A DNA stretch of 64,000 nucleotides from Rhynchopus sp. YZ270_cl-10 (GCA_964035575.1 OZ037888.1:682001-746000), one strand, 5' to 3'; counted from the stretch's first letter, positions 52,594 through 63,689 are shown. A program made the numbers and translations. The notes: generated from the sequence alone by a model not told the origin.

Positions 52594-53280
52594 ATACCCC
52601 CTCCCCTTCCTCTAACTTGTATGATATTTCCTTACGAATAAAAAAAGGTGGCGATTCAAAAAAAAATGCCTCTTTTTTTTTTCGCAACGTTTTTCTTCTC
52701 TCTCTTTAAACTAAATAAGGGGGGAATCGTGTGTTCTGTTCAAAAAAAAAGGGGGGTTATTTCTCCCTCTTTCCTACTTCCCCTTGGGGCTATGAGTGTG
52801 CCGTCTATTAAGTATGCAAATTCCCAATGAAAATACGCTATGGATTGCCGAGCTCGGCGCTTTCAATTTTTTTAAAAAGAAAGTGGAGATGTGCACAACT
52901 GTGGCAACACAGCTGAGGCAACTACACTACTCCAACAATTTATCAAAAAAAAAAAAATCGATAAGATTACAGGGTTCTATACAGCATTCCGCCCACGAGG
53001 GGCTGGCTCGGTCAGAATCGGTTTGACTCGGTCAGCCCAAAAAAAAAATTTTCCCCCCTCCACAGGGAATTATATAGGTTTTGGGGTTTTTCGCTGAACT
53101 CGGTCGAGCCCGGGTCCCCAACCTAGCTCAAGTTGGGGGCCTCCGGCGGAATGTGAGAATTCCTCGGTTATCCAATTGCGGAGTTCGGCACTTCATTGAA
53201 GCAATTCGTGCACCAGGCACAAGTGGTACACGAATTGTCTGTAGCCTCAGTACATTTATAACAAAGAAACGGCGGTCACG

Positions 53281-53575
53281 GCACCCAAAGCGAAGCCACG
53301 GTACGCAACATTTCTAAAAAAAAGTTGACACAAAACGGCACTGTCGCTGGTAATTGTGGTCAGCTTCCGTAATTTTACTCCCCTGTTTTTCTAAAACGAA
53401 AGTTTCTGGCGAAGCCACGGTACGCAACATTTCTAAAAATTGCGCTTAAAATTGCACATTTTTACTGCAAAAGTATATCATGGGAAGGGTGGGTTGCAAT
53501 CTTGCGCCGCAGGCGCACGGTACGCTACTTTTATTATTTCGCCATGCTGCATGCTTCCTTTTCCTTCGGCGTTTG
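53281..53575 (+). repeat. Dispersed repeat with two GGCGAAGCCACGG boxes and GC-hairpin tail
   Basis: GCGAAGCCACGGTACGCAAC twice (53286, 53411), then a GCGCCGCAGGCGC tail (53502-53540) and CGCCATGCTGCATGC. Almost the same unit follows at 54424-54700; a shorter inverse copy is at 11888-12080. Confidence 0.8.
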
Positions 53576-53743
53576 ACCAATTGAGTCGCGTTCTGGCTGT
53601 GACGGGGTCACTTTGTTCATGAGGCCATTTCTGGTCACTCTCAGAGGCTCGTGGGAGGTACCAAAATTTCCACCCCAAGATTTGGAAAAAAAATCTGAGA
53701 TTTATAAAAAAAAAAAAAAAAAAACGGCTGACCCAGGGTTCTA

Positions 53744-54174
53744 CATGGATGTCCAAAGTACTTGAAGTATATCAAGTACTTGATCCCCAAAAAAACCCAA
53801 TACTTGATACTTCAAGTACTTGACACCCTATTTTTTTTTCTAGTACTTTTTTACTTGTTCTCCCTCTGTCAAGTACTTTTTTCACAAAAAAAACATCAAG
53901 TACTTGATCAAGTACAAAAAAAAAGTGGGTACTTGATCAAGTACTTGACGTTTTTTTTTGGGAAAACAAGTACTTGACAGACGCTGCCAGAGGGTAAAAA
54001 AGTAAAAAAGTACGAGAAAAAAAAATAGGGTATCAAGTACTTGATTTATGTCAAGTACTTGATCAATCTTCAAGTACTTGACTGTCATTTTGAGAGGAAA
54101 AAAAAGGGGGGTCAAGTACTTCAAGTACCATAAAAAATCCGAAAAAAGTACTTCAAGTACTTTGGACATCCATG
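53744..54174. mobile_element. Foldback element of CAAGTACTTG palindromes with 6-bp target duplication
   Basis: The 431-bp element begins CATGGATGTCCAAAGTACTT and ends with its inverse. It is flanked by GTTCTA on both sides (53738-53743 and 54175-54180). Arms pair over most of the length: CACCCTATTTTTTTTTC near 53825 is the inverse of a block near 54025. The core carries repeated TCAAGTACTTGATC palindromes. No coding capacity. It shares size, 6-bp duplication, CAYGGAT start and AAGTACTT building block with 30985-31399. Confidence 0.88.
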
Positions 54175-54423
54175 GTTCTAGCTCAGAAGAAAAAAAAAAG
54201 AAACGGAAAAGGTGGCTCAAAAAATTTTTTTCTGCGCTTCGCGCGCAGGGATTACGCAGCTCCCCCAAAAATAAAAAAAGTACGTATGGATTTTCAACAC
54301 GTACAATTATAAGCAAAAACAATTAAAAACCGCGCGCGCTTCGCGCGCGCTCTCCCTGGCAAAGTTGGTTGAGAAGGGTTGTGAAAGTTCGAAGAACTGG
54401 AGAAATCATCAGTCATGGCATCC

Positions 54424-54700
54424 AAATGTTCCTGGCGAAGCCACGGTACGCAACATTTTTAAAAAATCTTGACATAAAATGGCACTTTCGTTGGTAACTA
54501 TGGTCCAGTTCCGTAAACTTTACTTCCATATTTTGCTAAAACGAAAGTTTCTGGCGAAGCCACGGTACGCAACATTTCTAAAAATTGCGCTTAAAATTGC
54601 CTATTATGTCATGGGAAGGGTGTGCAATCTAGCGCCGCAGGCGCACGGTACGCTACTTTTTTCTTTCGCCATGCTGCATGCTCCTTTTCCGGTAAAATAG
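54424..54700 (+). repeat. Second copy of the GGCGAAGCCACGG / GC-hairpin repeat
   Basis: Boxes at about 54433 and 54552, tail at 54626-54665, then CGCCATGCTGCATGCTCC. Highly similar to 53281-53575; the foldback element lies between the two copies. Confidence 0.8.
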
Positions 54701-54714
54701 AAAATTGTCTCCTA

Positions 54715-55028
54715 CAAATAGAATTCTGTAGGGGGTAGGTGAGAGGTGGGGGCGGAGCCCCACCCTCACCCTCACCTACCCCACCCCAGCCCCAATCCAA
54801 AACCCAAATTACCTACGTATGGACACGTATGGATTCCACCTTTTCAAAAACAATTCACGTATGGATTTCCATACGTTCCACACGTGGAGCGTAATCCCTG
54901 TTCGCGCGGAAAAATTGACCACGCCAAGTCGCTGTTTTTAACAGCAAAGGGGACTGGCTGACGACACTGAGGACCTCCTTGGCCAACCGGTTTTTTGCAC
55001 CGTGTAAAAAAAACCCAAAAAAAAAAAA
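54715..55028 (+). other. Short hairpins and ACGTATGGA repeats, no gene
   Basis: A perfect-looking hairpin (GGGTAGGTGAGAGGTGGGGG pairing with CCTCACCTACCCC) at 54730-54782, then three ACGTATGGA boxes between 54814 and 54876. Nothing coding. Confidence 0.5.
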
Positions 55029-55199
55029 AAAAAACTAATTATTAGCGTGAAATAAAGTGCACTTTTTTTCACGCCCACGTAATTTTGGCTCACGAGTGAG
55101 AGTTTATTGCCCGAGCCGCAGGCGAGGGCAATAATAGAGCACGAGTGAGACAAAATACGTGGAAGTGAAAAAACGCACTTTATTTCAAACTAATACGTA
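55029..55199. repeat. Foldback repeat related to the recombinase element's ends
   Basis: ATTAGCGTGAAATAAAGTGC at the left pairs with GCACTTTATTTCAAACTAAT at the right; arms about 75 bp around GCCCGAGCCGCAGGCGAGGGC. The block GCGTGAAATAAAGTG also occurs in the right TIR of the adjacent tyrosine-recombinase element, so this may be a derived non-autonomous copy. Confidence 0.75.
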
Positions 55200-55210
55200 G
55201 TTTTGTTTTA

Positions 55211-56684
55211 CAAGTGAAAATGATATTTTTGCTGGGATCCTTCACAAACGAGACGTAAAATAGAGTGATTTTATGAACAAAATGTGGGTACCTGTAAGTG
55301 AGAGTGTGAATGAGAGTAGGGGAACATGTGAACATCAATCAAAAGCAGGGAAGGGGTTACTTTTTTTGATATATGCCTCCTATGACTGGTACTAATTACA
55401 AGATGTCACCACTCATCTCGCCTGTAGGGGGGGGGCAGGTGTATAGAGCATCACAGAAGGGGGGTTTTTTTTTTTGCACTCATGATCATGGTTTGTTCTG
55501 TTGCACATTGATGTTAATCTTGACTTCTTGTGGCGTCTGAGTTGGGGGACTGTTGTTCTGTGTCAACAGCTGTGACATCGCAACTTGACCGGCCTGTGTG
55601 ACTTCGGTGTACCTTTGTGGCATTGCCTGACTGACCCACCCATAGTGGCGTTGCATCTGTACAATAGATGCTCCTGCCTCAGCGGCTTGAGTCGCAGAAG
55701 ACCTGCGGAAGCTGTGCCCAGTGTACGAACCGTCCAGCGCAAGCACCCTCGCGACTTCTGCAGGTATGCCGTACATTTTGTTGATGCCAAGAGGTTGCAC
55801 ACGAAAGGTCCCAGTAGTAGTTCTGTCAGCTGTCGTCTTAGTTCCAGTGATGAAGAAGCGACCCTCCTGTGAAACTGGTGAGCGCCGGTTCAGGTACTCC
55901 TCCACCACACAAAAGTAGATGCTGTCTCTTGGTACCACAAACCTCCCACGCTCCATGTCGGCCTTTTTCACCTTAGCACAGTGCTGGTACGTGAAGAGGT
56001 ATCCCACTGGTGATTCCTGATAATTTGTCATCTCAAGCATCAGTGCTTCTGTGCATCTCATTCCCGACAGAAAACACACCGCGACGTAAGCCTTGCGGAC
56101 ACACCAGTAGCAGTCGCTCAACTCGCTCATCTTGAGAAACATCTCCACTTCTCCCTTCGAAAACGTCTTGCTCTTCTTCGTCGATTCGTCACTTCCCCAG
56201 GTCTTCAGCAACAGCCCGATGCGGTGGTACTCCTTTAGTGAAAAGTCGAACTCCGTCTTGAACATAAAGTTGAGCTTAGAGTAGCACGACCATAATGAGC
56301 TGGCTTTGTAGCTGCGTTCTTCGCGCAGGTGTGTCAAGTAAGAGACCACATGTTCTTCTCTTGGCTGCTTCCGCCCCGTGATTTTATTGTGTTGTAAAAA
56401 CTTATTCCACTCCGTTTTGTATGCAGTGCTTGACTTCAACCCTGCCAGAAGCTCGGTCTCATACAGATCCTCCATAGCCTCCTTCTTCTTGGTCCTTGGC
56501 ATGATTTGTAGGGTGGAGTGTGTGGTTTTGTGACTGACAGAAAACAGTGAAACTTTTTTTCACGCCAGTGAAACTTTTTTTCACGCCTCCAGCGAAATTA
56601 CTAAGAGCAAGCGTGAAAAAAAGCTCACTTTATTTCACGCCCCGTTTGTGAAGGATCCCAGCAAAAAGTCATTTTCACATGTGA
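55211..56684 (-). mobile_element. Tyrosine-recombinase element (Crypton-like) with inverted ends
   Basis: About 1.47 kb. The left end (ACAAGTGAAAATGA, TTTTTGCTGGGATCCTTCAC, AAACGAG) and right end are inverted copies over about 45 bp, with weaker similarity to about 60 bp. One gene, a tyrosine recombinase on the minus strand, fills the interior. Next to the right end are two direct GTGAAACTTTTTTTCACGCC boxes upstream of the gene. A clear target duplication is not visible. Cryptons carry such a gene but usually lack TIRs; Tec elements of ciliates have both. Confidence 0.75.
55486..56502 (-). CDS. Tyrosine recombinase, 338 aa
   Basis: Probable transposase that cuts and rejoins DNA through a covalent phosphotyrosine. 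An N-terminal SAM-like helical core-binding domain (about 10-105) precedes the catalytic domain (about 110-310). The active-site set is complete: Arg149 (LSGMRCTEAL), a lysine around 178-180 in the beta-hairpin (AKVKKADM), His263 and Arg266 (HSFRR), His286 (MQRHYGW) and nucleophile Tyr298 (QRYTEV). The start MPRTKKKEAMEDL is basic and may act as a nuclear signal. The frame is intact and ends with a Gln/Asn-rich tail. ATG at 56500-56502 (complement). It is of the Crypton/phage-integrase style; host-derived function is less likely given the inverted ends. Confidence 0.9.
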   Translation of the reverse strand: MPRTKKKEAMEDLYETELLAGLKSSTAYKTEWNKFLQHNKITGRKQPREEHVVSYLTHLREERSYKASSLWSCYSKLNFMFKTEFDFSLKEYHRIGLLLKTWGSDESTKKSKTFSKGEVEMFLKMSELSDCYWCVRKAYVAVCFLSGMRCTEALMLEMTNYQESPVGYLFTYQHCAKVKKADMERGRFVVPRDSIYFCVVEEYLNRRSPVSQEGRFFITGTKTTADRTTTGTFRVQPLGINKMYGIPAEVARVLALDGSYTGHSFRRSSATQAAEAGASIVQMQRHYGWVSQAMPQRYTEVTQAGQVAMSQLLTQNNSPPTQTPQEVKININVQQNKP

Positions 56685-57380
56685 TATAAAAAAAAAAAAT
56701 CCCAAAAAAAAAAAAAAAAAACAACGGAAAAGGTGGGCCACCTTTTCCGTTCTACTGAGCTAGGACCCTGGCTGACCGAGTCAACGTCTGACTCGGTCAG
56801 ACCGACCGAGTGACCGGGCCTATATAGAACCCTGAGATTAGTGGAGTAGACCCTCTCTAGGGTTTTTTTTTACCAATACCAAGGGTTTTGTATACGGTGT
56901 TTGGTGGAATGACTGATATATGTTCACACCGGATAGTTCCTATCGCGTGGCAATCGTGATGGGGGCGAAGCAACAAAAAAGCAACCCACATTTTTTTCCC
57001 CTAACACGTAGTGTATTAAGAAACTAGACAAAGAAGAAAGCCAACGTTCAGATCTTGTATAACAGTATTTCCCCTTCCTTTCACCTTTGCGCCAAACAGA
57101 TTCTCCCCTATTTGGCTGCGTTCAACGAAAACCACTGTTATATTTTTTATTGTTATCAAGGTCAGTTGGCGGATGATATCGTCTAGTTTTCCACATCAAT
57201 ACTTTCCCCCCCCCACAAAATTCCCCCTACTTTTTTGGTCATGCAATTTCTGCAGCACGGGCAATCCTCCAATATCACTCCGCACCCCTACCCCACCTTT
57301 TCTCGCCCCCTACATCCAAAAAAAAACCCTCACCATTTTAGGAGTCACCCCCCTCCTCCTCCTCCTCCCCCTCCTCCCCC
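56685..57380 (+). other. Intergenic region upstream of the phosphodiesterase
   Basis: A short hairpin (GGAAAAGGTGGGCCACCTTTTCC near 56722-56745, listed here as two arms of AAAAGGTGG), then the inverse of a block that surrounds the foldback element (GAGCTAGGACCCTGGCTGAC against CTGACCCAGG...AGCTCAG at 53728 and 54180). A further dispersed motif at 56845. A C-rich leader with AG at 57341. Confidence 0.5.
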
Positions 57381-60300
57381 ATGCCTAGCAATGCAAGGCC
57401 CATGTCTGCACCGCTTCACCGCAGTGGGAGTGTGAGGAGAAAAAACAGCGAGCGACAGGATGTGCTGCTTACAGCTACAACCTCACAGCCAAACCCGCTG
57501 GTGGACCTTCTGAGCGACCAGAACACAGCACTGCAGGATGCACAGATGTCCTTTGAGTCATATAAATCTAATATTCCGCAGCCCGGAAAACCAGGCACAG
57601 CAACCGACCTGAAACACCCACGCCCACCTTCCGCACAACGCAAACCCCAAGCAGGGTGGAACAACCTCGACCCTATTGAAGAACTCTTTAGCGACCATCG
57701 CACCCCCCATGCCCCTATGCAAGCCTTCTTCGACTCCCTCAAAACGACCCTCGAGGAAACAATACAGCCCTTCAAAGACGAGGTCACAACACGGCTCGAT
57801 GGGCTAGAAAAAGGCAATACACGCATTCTGGCTCTCCTTGGGGACAACCCTGCAAGGCAGAACGATATCACAGCAACCACCGCAAAGGACCTCGATCTGG
57901 TACTTCCCGAGGACGGACCCAGCCTCGATGTTAGCGGCTGCATGCTTTCTTCTGTGAACGAAGAGCCGCTTCAACCTGTTGCACCGGTTGGGGTGTGTGG
58001 CTTGTATGGTGCACAGATGCATGCCGAGGTTATCAACAGGTTGGGGTCAATCGAGAAGTCGTTCTTGACATTCGCGGCTGATGTGATGCAGTCGACGCAG
58101 CCGAGATTACGACAGTTCTCACAGTACCATCCTCACCGCGCTCCGATGCACTCTTTTAATCTTGAGCAGCAGGATGTTCAGATATCTGTGGATGGGATGC
58201 AGCCACGGCCTTCCTTCCGTACTGCGATGCGGCGGGTCTCTTCTTTGACAAGCCTTGACAGAGACAGGAGCAGCCATCCTTCCTTCCACGATATTGTATG
58301 CGAGATTCTGCATGGCCAAGGCTTCGCTGGCGGCTCTGTCTCCACCATAGCCCCCAAACGCGACTGCCCGCATGTCTCCTTCCACAACCTATCCGATCCT
58401 GCTGGCATCCTTGACCTCCTCTTTGAAGTCACCAATGGTGCCGAATCGTCCGACAGACTCATGCACGTCCTCCTCCAAGGCCTTCTCGTGAAGACCTCAG
58501 CAGAGCGTGTAGGAATATGGCTCGGAAAACGCCTCTCCGACCACAAAGGCATATCCCGCGCCGTCTTCAAAGAGAAAGACATGCCCGACCATATCAGCTA
58601 CACCCGCGAAGAGCTGCTGGCAAATGAGTTGTACGTTGCAGAGTATGACAGCCTGCCGGGCGGGGGGGTGCCGGATTATACAACGATTGTTCCGGTGGTA
58701 TTGGAGCAGTCCTGTATAGGGGTGGTGGTGATGACGAATGTGGTGGAACACAGCATTGCAACTCCAGCGGTGCAGGCGACAGACATCCCCAACTACTTTG
58801 AGGTGATGATGGGTGCGGCGATCACGGAGAGTCGGTATGAGTTCAGTGAGGTGAGTGTGCAGCTTGCGTCGACTGTGCTGTTGGTGTCAGCGCCGCTGAT
58901 CAAATCGACGTTTGTCAATGAAAAGACAGAAGCGGACCGATCGCTCCTTGCAGAGATAGTGGAGATCATCAATATGATGGGCCGCACCACTGAGATCCCC
59001 GCACTTGTCCAGCAGGCGATTCAGGGGGCAAAACGCCTTGTGGATGCAGAGTCCTGCCACTTCTTCCTGACAAAGGAGCAGGAGACCGGGGTCTATCTGC
59101 TCGACGGTGTTGATAAGATCCGAGAATCCGACATATCGCCTATCATCCGGGAAGTGGCGTCCACAAGAGAGACAGTGCTCAACCCGACTGATACGAACGT
59201 GCCTGCGTCGTACCTGCGCCGCATTCAGGTGGACAAAGTGCAGAGTATCATGGTGTGTCCGATCTTTTCGGAGGGGGGGCTGTATGGCGTGATCGAGATG
59301 ATGAACAGCGCTTCTGGGAGCTTTTCTGAATTTGATTCGATGCTGATTGGGTCTTTGGGGAACTACGTCGGCATAAGCATGCAGCACACTTACTCCACTA
59401 AGCTTCTGGACAACGCTTCTGCCAAGGCGTCTGCCATGATCGCCGTCTGCCGCGACCTGGCCGCAGTGACGCTCGACCCCGAAGCCCTGCAAAGCAGAAT
59501 CATGGAGCACGCACGCTCCATCGTCAACGCCGACCGCGCCTCGCTCTTCATCTGCGACTGGCAAAGAAAGGTTCTTATTGCCACCTTCGGCAACCAGATT
59601 GTCACCATGCCCATCGCAAAGGGCATCGCAGGCACAGTCGCCACCACAGGAGAGGCACTCAACATCATCGACGCATATTCAGACGCACGCTTCAACAAAG
59701 CTATCGACCAAAAGTCTGGCTACCGCACACAGTCGCTTCTTGCGGTCCCTGTCAAATGCGAGGGGCAAGTTGTTGCAGTTGCACAACTCATCAACAAACG
59801 CGGGTCCTCTCATGAGCCGGTTTCGTTTGATAAACACGATGAGTCGTTGTTGGATACGTTCTCTACGTTTGCAGGCATTTCGCTTAAGATCTCTGCGCAG
59901 TACCGCGAGCTGTGCAAGGAGAAGCAGAAGTTCAAGACCATGCTTGATGCTGCAGTGGGCGTGGCGGACACCGACATCCGCGAGGGCGTAGACCAACTAT
60001 GCAAGACCATCATCCATCAGGCGAAGCAGCTCATAGTTGCCGACAGGTGTTCACTGTTCATGATTGACAAGGAGACTTCGCAGCTCTTTTCTTGTGTGAC
60101 AGACCAAAGCGGAGGTGAGATACGATTTGGTATGCACCAAGGCATAGCAGGCCAAGTCGTGCAGCTAGGCGTCACGCTGAACATCCCAGATGCGTACAAA
60201 GACCAGAACTTCAACACAGAAAACGATCGATCCAGAGGATACCGCACCAAAACAATTCTTGCAGCCCCAATAAAGTTTGAGGGTTGTGTCATCGCTGTCA

Positions 60301-62414
60301 TGCAGCTTGTTAACAAACTCGGAAGTGAACGGTTTGACGATGAAGATGAGGTGTGTATAGTCTTTGTTACAGTACAAAACCAATAAGTTTGGCTTTTTTT
60401 TTGGCGCCTTTAAACAAACATATTTCGAGTTTCCTCACTTTGTTGCACTATGATAACAAAACAAAAAACACACGACAGAGAAGCAAATAATAGATCTGAT
60501 ATTTAAAAAAAAAATCAACAATGTGCATGGAGGCGATAAACCCCCCCTTCCCCCTCTATACAGAAAACGCTGAACTTCTTCGCCTCGCTTGCAGGGATCG
60601 CACTCCGAAACTCTCAGCTCTTCGAGTATGTCTCACAACGTTGCCCGCCACATCGTTACCTCTGTTTCATCACCTTAAGAAGTTTTATAATATTACACCG
60701 TACCGATAACAAAACCTGACCGTAAAAATGGTCAAACTCCCCTAAAAACCCGGAAAAGGCCATAGCATTTTTACGGTCAGTATAATATTATGCTACCGGT
60801 ACGGTATAATCCCCCTAGAATTTCTCTACCACTTGTTGTATCGACACTTCCCTTTGCGGATTGCTGAATTCCACCGAGCTGTTGATTCGTCACCGTCTGA
60901 CACCTTTGCCGTGATTTTCACCCCCTTTTTTTTACTCTACAGGTTTGCTACAAAAGGAAGTCAAGAGCTTGCGAGTGTATTGTACACCTTGCACTCATCA
61001 ACCGGAGGGGGAGGTGCGCACGCGGGGACGCTGCGTGTGTCGGAGTTGGAGAGCAAGATCTTTGTGGAGATCAGCAATGTGCGCGACTCTGTGTGCCGGG
61101 AGGAACTGGAGAGCACGTGCACCGCGCAGTTCAACATCCATCAGTACCGTACACGCGACGACGGTGTGGCGGTGCTTCTCATCCTGGTGCAGGAGATGTT
61201 TTCCCTACGGGGCCTGACCGACCACTTCAAAATAAACAGCGAAACGTTGACGCGCTTTTTGGTGCGCCTGACCGTAGGGTACCGGAAGGTGCCTTACCAC
61301 AACGTTTACCATGCCATCGATGTGACACAAACGCTGTTCCAGTATTTGTGTGTGCTGCCGACGGGGCTGTTCACGAAGCTGGAGGAGTTTGTGCTGCTGG
61401 TGTGCGGGATGTGCCACGATGTGGACCACATGGGGCTGAACAATTCGTTCCACTATAAGGCGGAGACGCCATTGGGGATTCTCTCTTCGGCAACGGGGGG
61501 TGGGTCGCCTCTCGAGATCCACCACTGTAACTACTCGATTGGGGTGCTGCAGAATTCGATCTACAACATCTTTGCAAACTTCCCCGATCAAGCAGAAGAG
61601 GTGCTAGCCTACAAACTGATTGTGAAGTGCATCCTCGGTACAGACATGGCACTGCACGGCAACATCGCGAAGGAGATGAAGGCCCTCGATGCAAGCATGA
61701 TAGAGACCAGCAAGGAGCTCTGCCTCACAATTCTTCTCAAAGCGGCAGATGTCTCAAACATCACAAAGCCCTTCGAAACGTCCCGTGTCTGGGCCTACTA
61801 TGTCCTGGACGAATTCTATATGCAAGGAGACCAAGAAGCTAAACGGATAGGAGAAATCTCAAACGAGATGTTCGACCGCAACAACAAAAAAGAAGTCGCA
61901 GAAGGGCAATTAGGGTATGTTCTTTGGAGCAAGCCAGTATTCTATTACATTTGACATATTGTGGGTGACTAGTAATCTAATCAGACCAATCAGGCTGAGG
62001 TTACAATAGAAAGCTTTGAGAGGGAATTCGTGGAACTAAACGTCAGATTGATTCTACCTTTTTTTTTCGCGTTTTAATGCAAAAAAAAAAAAAACCCATC
62101 TTTAAAAAACAGTGAGAAAAGTTGAAGAGATCCAAAAAAGGGTACTCTGATACAAACAGCTTAATGAATAAAAGTGATACAACACAACACCCTTTTTCAG
62201 GTTCATGGGTTTCATGAAGCCGTTTTATGCTGAGGTGTGCAGGATTTTCCCGGAAATGAGCTACTTACTGGATCAGCTTGACCATAACGCTGGGGCATGG
62301 AGAGATATCAATGAGCAGAAGGTGCAGCCGCCCAAATCCGTGAGTACCACTGCCGCAAACGAAGACACAGCACCCGCAGAGGAAGAGGAAGAGGGGAAGG
62401 AAGGGGACAGCTAA
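57381..62414 (+). CDS. GAF-domain class I cyclic nucleotide phosphodiesterase, four exons
   Basis: Exons 57381-60350, 60564-60625, 60943-61914 and 62201-62414 give 1405 aa; two codons are split (GA|G and GG|G). The N-terminal 330 residues are poorly conserved. Three to four GAF domains follow (a degenerate one at about 350-500, then about 530-690, 700-860 and 880-1010). The last two carry the NK-x-F-x3-DE motif linked to cyclic nucleotide binding (NKRG...FDKHDE and NKLGSERFDDEDE). The PDE domain (about 1070-1360) has the metal set HNVYH (1130-1134), HDVDH (from 1169) and the KAADVSN block, plus the late GQLGF glutamine. It hydrolyses cAMP and/or cGMP. LGILSSATG, EIHHC and KPFETSR are close to kinetoplastid PDEB. 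The C-terminus is Glu-rich. Donors: GTGTGT, GTATGT, GTATGT. Confidence 0.93.
60687..60812. repeat. MITE-like hairpin inside PDE intron 2
   Basis: ACACCGTACCGATAAC, TGACCGTAAAAATGG at the left pair with CATTTTTACGGTCA, CGGTACGGTATAAT at the right. It fills much of the 317-nt intron. Confidence 0.75.
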
Positions 62415-62460
62415 ACAATAATGATGTATCAGGGGAGATGAGGGGGGGGGGGGGGGGGGG

Positions 62461-63658
62461 GGGTAGGGGATACGACTCCAGCCATTTTGGCTGGGACCAA
62501 ACGCACGGAAAATTCATTTGGCATTATCTGGCCATCTCCAAGGCAACTGCGGGTGAAAAACACCCTCAGAGTGGGTCACAGGGGGCCTGTGGGTCGAAAA
62601 ACGACCCAGAAGCCACCCCAGAATACAAAAAAATGGAAAAAAATAGTGAAAAAACGGCTTTTTTCACGTTTTGGCCACTTTGGGCAAAATAGCGATTTTT
62701 CGAGAAAAAAATCAAAAACCGGGATATTTTTTGACATCACAAAGCCTCCTTTGGCACAAATATACCCCAAAAGTGGCCTGTGAGTCCATTCCAACCTGTT
62801 TTGGACATATTTGACACTTTTGGAAGTGTTTTTTTGGTGTTTTTAGGTCAAAAAAATGCCCAAGACGTCCCCAAGACATCCCCAAGACACTTTGCACACC
62901 CCCTGTTACGGTCATATTTTTTTCGTTTTTTTGCCTGAAACCCCCAAAATACCCCTCCCGGACCCCACATAGTCCCGAATATCCATCACACACCCACTCA
63001 GAGTGAGTAGAAGCACCCCAAAAAAAATATTTTTTAAAGCCCTAAAATTGTGCTTCAGTTTCGGCAGCATCCATGTTGAAGTTGAAGGGCTTTAAAAAAT
63101 ATTTTTTTTGGGGTGCTTCTACTCACTCTGAGTGGGTGTGTGATGGATATTCGGGACTATGTGGGGTCCGGGAGGGGTATTTTGGGGGTTTCAGGCAAAA
63201 AAACGAAAAAAATATGACCGTAACAGGGGGTGTGCAAAGTGTCTTGGGGATGTCTTGGGGACGTCTTGGGCATTTTTTTGACCTAAAAACACCAAAAAAA
63301 CACTTCCAAAAGTGTCAAATATGTCCAAAACAGGTTGGAATGGACTCACAGGCCACTTTTGGGGTATATTTGTGCCAAAGGAGGCTTTGTGATGTCAAAA
63401 AATATCCCGGTTTTTGATTTTTTTCTCGAAAAATCGCTATTTTGCCCAAAGTGGCCAAAACGTGAAAAAAGACGTTTTTTCACTATTTTTTTCCATTTTT
63501 TTGTATTCTGGGGTGGCTTCTGGGTCGTTTTTCGACCCACAGGCCCCCTGTGACCCACTCTGAGGGTGTTTTTCACCCGCAGTTGCCTTGGAGATGACCA
63601 GATAATGCCAAATGAATTTTCCGTGCGCAAAAAATGGCTGGAGTCGTACCCCCTAGGG
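62461..63658. mobile_element. 1.2 kb palindrome with arms of about 585 bp
   Basis: Left arm about 62465-63042 and right arm about 63086-63655 are nearly identical inverted copies; the loop is about 43 bp. Arms start TACGACTCCAGCCATTTT. Small frames inside appear twice in mirror image and are not genes. G runs flank both ends, so no target duplication can be read. Best described as a foldback-type element just 50 bp after the PDE stop; an assembly or library artefact must be excluded. Confidence 0.7.
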
Positions 63659-63689
63659 GGGGGGTAGGGGGTACACGGTGCGGTAGTCA

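Larger units (their letters stand above)
52102..53280 (+). other. Repeat-rich intergenic region
   Basis: A family-B-like tail (52176-52220), a family-D copy (52369-52437) and a hairpin element (52484-52593). Near 52995-53110 is a block (GGCTCGGTCAGAATCGG, ATATAGGTTTT) that returns inverted at 56770-56835. No gene seen. Confidence 0.55.
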
